Assembly (NCBI GenBank): GCA_025345505.1
Contig: JANVCC010000018.1
Span: 37,501,203-37,565,202, forward strand
Direction of reading: 5' to 3'
Length of the DNA: 64,000 bases
Source of the DNA: Todiramphus chloris collaris
Lineage: Eukaryota; Chordata; Aves; Coraciiformes; Alcedinidae
Shown here in pieces: positions 59,245 to 64,000 of the stretch (its first letter is position 1; every line of letters begins with the position of its first letter). The notes under the pieces were generated by a model. The model was not told the origin of the DNA, made no database searches, and saw only the letters and a list, made by a program, of their open reading frames with translations. The position numbers and the translations under genes are program-made.

Positions 59245-59465
59245 CCAATTCTGAAAATCATGTTTTTCACCAAGAGTCAAGAAGTTTCGGAGACAAACAC
59301 TCCCAAATAGCTGCAATTGGGGTGGCATAGGCAAGCAGAGCATTTGGCCTCCATCTCTGAAGCAGAGGCACATTTTTTTGAAGGACACAGAAGTGATGTT
59401 CTCATTTTCTCAACCTTGTGTTGCTGCTAAAGGATCTGAGCGTTTCTTCTGTCATCTCTGGTCAC
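59245..59465 (+). repeat. Unassigned diverged repeat, copy 1
   Basis: This stretch is similar to 60740-60975 in the same orientation. Shared blocks in order are ATCAAGAGT-like sequence, AAGAAGTTTCGGAGACAAAC (the GAAGTTTCGGAGACAAAC core is identical), a GGCA(A/G)AGCAGAG-type block, CATTTGG, CATTTTCTCA-like sequence, and GCTAAAGGAT followed by TTTCTTCTGT. It is either a local direct duplication or two copies of an interspersed repeat I do not recognise. Confidence 0.7.
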
Positions 59466-60739
59466 CCAGGGAATAAATGGACAGGCAAAATGGAAAATTT
59501 GCTATTAAAACAAGTGTGTCATACATCCTTGTTCTATCAATTCAATCAGGACCTAACAAATTGCATGCGAGTTAGAGACAGGATCAGAGCAAGTATTTTT
59601 CTTCACTTACTGCATTTGTGATCCGGATGTTGTTATGAAAACAGAAATTGGATCAATGAAGTATGAGAATTAGCCAATGGAATAATTTAATGTACCGGAA
59701 AATATATGTAAATAAAGATAGAAATTAAATGGTTTGTGCAGGAAACAGCATGTTTAAGAAATGAATATCTGAAGTTTGCTCAAGGTTAACATCTATGTTG
59801 GCTGGTTGTTTTCTTCTTCCAGGCCAAGTGGGTGATGAATATGAAGAAGGTATGAAACGATTTGCAAGGATGAGCTTCAAAAGAGTTGAAGCATTCAAAC
59901 CCCATCCCTTGAGGTTCTTCTCTGGTGACCCTGGGATGTGCTATCCTCTTAACAATAATTAGTCAAATCCAGCAAAAGTAAGAATTAAGCTTTATCTAAT
60001 CTCACAGTCAGTGCTGGAAAAAACTAGCTCCTGATAACACAAAGTCCCTCCCAGGTTTCCCTGCCCATCACAGAGCCTGAAGCCAGCATGAAGCAGGGCA
60101 ACCTAGCCAAATAATCAACATATATCCCAGGAGCTCCGTTAGACACAAATTGGCAAACCACTTCTCTGCCTCTATTTCAGTCACTGCCGCTCCCTGCCTT
60201 CCCTGCACCCAAAGGCATTGTTTGCCCAGCAGATACGCTCTCAGATCCTTTCCTCTGCGGAGGTGTGTGCACACATGCAGGTGCTTTACAACTAGAAAGT
60301 GATCCTTCATGTGAAGCAGCATGGGCAATGCTGCTGAAAAATGTTAGCAGTGGAGGCTGGCAGTTTGTTTGCTTCAGACAGCTGCAAAGGTGCATTTAAA
60401 TGCAGTTCAGAGACAGAAGGACAAAAGCTCAGAATCCGAACTGCAGGAGGAGAAATAGCACGATGCAGGGGAGACGGTGAGACACTCTGGCATATTCAGA
60501 AGAAAAGGCAGAGTGACCAAGTACCTCCAAAACAGAGAGTCCTGCCCTGACCCTCCTCTCCCCCAGGGATGAGGGTTTGGATGTACTCCTTCCTTTGGTC
60601 TGCAAAGCATAGATGTAGTCGGGAGCATAGAGCATTTCCAGCCTCGCTGCACCCCACTGTTTCTGCTGCCACATCTTTCCTCTATCATTGCCCCGAAACC
60701 GATACCGCACTGAATTCGCAGCAGCAATCACTCTGTTAC
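59466..60739. other. DNA between the repeat copies, with one weak exon candidate
   Basis: No transposon recognised. See 59823-59962 for a splice-like signal. Overlapping frames on both strands at 60068-60731 are unassigned. Confidence 0.45.
59823..59962 (+). other. Weak exon candidate (45 codons and stop, or a 27-nt microexon)
   Basis: A good acceptor-like sequence (pyrimidine tract GGTTGTTTTCTTCTTCCAG ending at 59822, with a possible branch-point TTAAC about 35 bases upstream) precedes an open stretch reading QVGDEYEEGMKRFARMSF and ending at a TAG at 59960-59962. A donor-like GTATGA at 59850 could instead define a 27-nt exon. The product matches nothing I know, and such signals occur by chance about once in a few kilobases. 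Confidence 0.12.
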
Positions 60740-60975
60740 CTTACTCTGAAAGCTGCATTTATCATCAAGAGTAGAGAAGTTTCGGAGACAAACGTTCCTG
60801 TGCAGCAGCAATCAGCTTGGCAGAGGCAAATAAACCATTTGGTCTGTTTCCATGTTTTTAGATTAAAGCTCCTGTTAATGAGAATGCAGGCACATTGCTG
60901 TAATTTTCTCAGCATTTCATTGCTAAAGGATTTGGGCCTTTCTTCTGTTGTCTCCACTCACTTGCTTCCCGGAGG
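60740..60975 (+). repeat. Unassigned diverged repeat, copy 2
   Basis: Partner of 59245-59465, about 1.5 kb away in the same orientation. Shared blocks include GAAGTTTCGGAGACAAAC at about 60776-60793, CATTTGGTC, CATTGCTAAAGGATTTGGGC and TTTCTTCTGTTGTC. It lies inside the 190-codon plus frame 60569-61141, whose product has no recognisable domain; the reading LLKDLGLSSVVS has a counterpart LLKDLSVSSVIS in copy 1. Confidence 0.7.
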
Positions 60976-63900
60976 AAAGAGGAAGATAAGGGTAAAGATT
61001 TCACATACTCCCTATGGCATAGTGGCCCTCCAAATAGAGAGCCAGAGGGGTCAGTGGCAATGGTTTCCGGACACTGTGGCCCACATGCAGATGCCAAGCT
61101 GGACAGTTTCCCATAGAGATCTCTGCACTCCCAGTCTCTAAGAGAAAAACACAAAGTCAAAATGGTCCTGAGGTTTATTGCCTGTCCTCACTGGTGCACC
61201 ATGAACCAGAGCTTGGAAACCATCATCTAAAGGATAAAATAAAAAAGCCTCAAGGGTTGGTGGCCATGTGTCTTTAGCACAGCTTCTCCATGTATTTTAT
61301 ACTAGAACTTCAGCAAATAATATAAGTCTTTTATTTTTTCATGTCTCAAGACTTAAGCAGACTTATACATGGGATGTCAGGCATACAGGTCAGGATGATG
61401 AGCCAGATAGCTAGTTGAGAATGCGTGAGGTGGAAGACAGTGGGACCACCGCGTGCATCAGGACATGGACACGTAGAGAATAAGCAACTATTAGGGTGAT
61501 CAGGAACCATTCACTGACTCCTGGGGGGAGAGGATACCGGAACAGATCTGGATGCTTCTCTGTGTTTTCCACCTTCATATGCTGGAGTCCTTTTCCACTG
61601 CATCATTCTGTTTTTCCCCATGGTTTAAAGTATGTGTTTCTACTCGGTATTATTTCCTGGCACCTTTCTCATCTGCCATTTTCTCTGTCCTACATGGCAT
61701 GGCTTTCCTTTGTTTCAGCAGCTCTTCTCATTTTTTCCCCAGCTTTGTTCCCTGACTGTTCCTGCATTAATTTATCCAGTTGGCTGGCCATTATGTAAAA
61801 TATTGTGGGAACAGGATGTTCCTTTGATACATAATTAAGGACAGAGTGCGAACAGCTGATCTTCTGGCATTTTCTCCAGGGAAAAAAAGGAAAAAAAGCT
61901 CTTCCGTTGCATGTCGATTTTAGATTAAAATTGCACTGGACAGAAGCCAGGTGGTGCAGTGACCCCAAGTATCACCCAAAACCTTCATTCTTCTCAAGCA
62001 AGGATGAGGAGCTGTCTCAAAAGTCAATTTCACACACTGTGGTATTTTCACGCTTCCCTCAACATTAAGACATGCAAATAAGAGGAATGAGTGAGGACAG
62101 AAATCAGTCTGCTTTGGTAAGGAGTCTTTCAAGTGAAAAAGGGCACGCAGTGGTTGGTCCATTGTGGAGACCTCGCTTCTTGTGGTCTTTCAGCTCCTTC
62201 TTCAATGAAACACGTAGTCTCCAGGGGTACCTATGGTTATAGAGAGGGGGAGGTGTGCAGAAGACTTCAATGAGCAAGACATTGAGAAAGATGTGTGCAT
62301 GCTGGAGAGCAGCCAGCTGAACACGAGCTCTCAAGACTAGGCAAAACCAAATGCGTGACCTTTGGATCTACAAATGGAAGAGAAGGATGAAAAATTGGAC
62401 CAGCCCCACAATGAAGTATGAGCACTAGCAGTTTGGAAAACGTTAAGACACTCTGTTGGTTCTCAGGTTATTAAACAGAGGTTAAGCACTAACTTCATCA
62501 CGAGGTTCTCTTACCTACCCACAGAAGGGACGCTCAAAATAAACAGCTATTTTTAGACTAATTACAGTCAGATAGAAAATAAAGATCTACAAATGTACTG
62601 CAAAAAGGAGCAAAGCGCTGTAACATGTTACTAGTGGTGATGGCAGATACTCCAGGACTGCAATTTTTAAAGAAGAAACTAAGCACTCAATGCTGCTGAA
62701 TAGTTCAAACAATGCTTCATCTAGGATTGTCCTCCAGCCTGTGCTGAGCAGCATGACAGGTGAGATGATCACAGGGACCCTTTTAGTAGGGTCCTACCAC
62801 ACACACTTAGTAAAAGTGTATTATAAGGCTGCCTGACATCAGGCCATGTATGGTGAATATGTCCTTACAGTGTACACAAGATGTGCGTGCTTTTCAGTGG
62901 GTGGGATCTGAATCAGAAACAATCTGTCTCAAGCTTCACAGGGCTGAGGAACAGTCTGAAAGCCCATGCAGGCATGAGCATGGAAAACGTGGAAAAAGGC
63001 AGGAGGCACAAGGGCCACGGATGGAAACATGCTCCTCAGATGTTTCCCCAAGCGGCGCAGTGAGGGCTGCTCTGATCACTGTGCTCAGCACCAGAGCTGG
63101 CCTGGCATCTCAGACCCTTGCATATTGAAGCCATGCCTCAGGAGATCACCACCACTACTTTGAACAAACACCATGTGAGCAACCTGCTCAGCTGTACAGA
63201 TGTCAAAAAATAGTCAGTAAAAGCTGAGAGGTATATCAGGCTTTATTCTTTATCAGACCATTCACTCACATGCTTTGCTGTGTTTCCTCTGATGTGTGAA
63301 ATATGTCATATGCTACACGTCAAGCAGGGATATTAGGAAGCAGAGATGCTTCTGTCTGTAGAAAATGCACTAATCAGGAGGGACACAAGCGATTGTCATC
63401 ATCCACTCTGCTCTTGGAAGCTCAGCCATTGTGAAAATGTCAGAGTAGGCTAATTTATGCTGCACAAAGTATTTGACCTTCCCCTTTCACTCAGATGCAC
63501 TTGAAATTATTCAGCTGATCCTAAGTAAATCTTGCAACAAGCACTAAATACCCGATGTTATTGATTTATGTTTTTATCACCCTATATAGGATTATAACTG
63601 TAGAACACTGTTCAATAGATCAAGCACTCTCTCTGCTTAATTAATATTTGCCACAGCCAATAACCTGAAGGCATCTTGGTGAAAAAAAACCTAGAAATAT
63701 GCAGACTGTAAGCTTCACAGAGCTAAGAACCTTTACATCCTGCATTAATTTTCCATCATATCCTGAGAGACATACAGTAAGTGTTTTACTTTGGGTCAGT
63801 TGGACAGATGCACAGAATTTGAATGTTACCAAAAATTCTATGTTTCTGTGTCACCTACAAATAACAGGATGCTTAGTCATAAATACAGGCACACCACATG

Positions 63901-64000
63901 GTGTCATCCCTTCAGTGCAACCCTTTGTCCTTCACCTTTGGAAAGCTTTGTTTTCCCTGCTCATGGTGCCATTTGGTCATGCCATGCTAACAACATGCAT
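60976..64000. other. Single-copy-looking DNA, no gene seen
   Basis: No CR1 or LTR blocks recognised. Frames of 60-100 codons on both strands (for example 61496-61798 plus, rich in Phe, Leu and Ser) have no recognisable function. The window ends without a feature boundary. Confidence 0.5.

Noticed and set aside
1-64000. Bacterial-type features (operons, ribosome binding sites, riboswitches, CRISPR)
   Set aside because: The repeat content is vertebrate, frames are short and unordered, and no such structures were found.

Overview
The window is non-coding nuclear DNA from a vertebrate, most probably a bird. Three kinds of evidence point to a bird. It holds many CR1 retrotransposon copies, several ending in the avian octamer tail (repeats of ATTCTATG, or AATCATAG when inverted). 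It holds solo long terminal repeats (LTRs) of endogenous retroviruses, two of them opening TGTCCTGGTTT or TGTCCTAGGTTT, with 5-bp target duplications. The rest is AT-rich single-copy-looking DNA with simple repeats. I found no host protein-coding gene, tRNA, rRNA or CRISPR array. The only reading frames I can assign to a protein are decayed CR1 ORF2 (reverse transcriptase) fragments. The window therefore looks intergenic or deeply intronic. The species cannot be told from this sequence alone.

Layout. 1-3.6 kb is featureless. At 3.6 kb an old minus-strand CR1 tail ends exactly at a 25-bp hairpin. From 5.1 to 6.34 kb lies a very old plus-strand CR1 ORF2 relic. At 8.09-8.80 kb is a minus-strand solo LTR with a target duplication. 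From 10.2 to 13.5 kb is a dense island of plus-strand elements: three CR1 fragments head to tail, the last with a 303-codon open frame created by an in-frame internal deletion, then a 771-bp solo LTR carrying about five degenerate 48-bp repeats. A probable further LTR lies at about 15.0-15.4 kb. Minus-strand CR1 pieces are at 17.1, 18.35, 20.3, 22.1 and 29.8 kb.

The most structured region is 31.5-34.1 kb. A minus-strand CR1 is split by a plus-strand CR1. That CR1 is itself split by a minus-strand solo LTR of the same family as the 8-kb copy. The right flank of the outer CR1 is then cut by a plus-strand LTR. This gives a readable relative order of insertion.

From 34 to 64 kb the DNA is mostly unremarkable. 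It holds simple-repeat tracts (41.3, 52.5, 53.5, 54.3 kb), minus-strand CR1 relics (a doubtful one at 43.2 kb, a clear one at 50.2 kb), CR1 pieces at 54.05, 56.1, 57.15 and 57.95 kb, and a diverged direct repeat pair at 59.25 and 60.74 kb that I cannot assign to a family.

No genes act together here. The sequence records retroelement insertion, decay, deletion and small rearrangements. I see no sign of a new molecular system; the best leads are the nested insertion, the deletion-born CR1 frame, the hairpin and the unassigned repeat pair. Family assignments rest on my recognition of CR1 and avian LTR consensus patterns, not on a database search, and element ends without terminal motifs are approximate.
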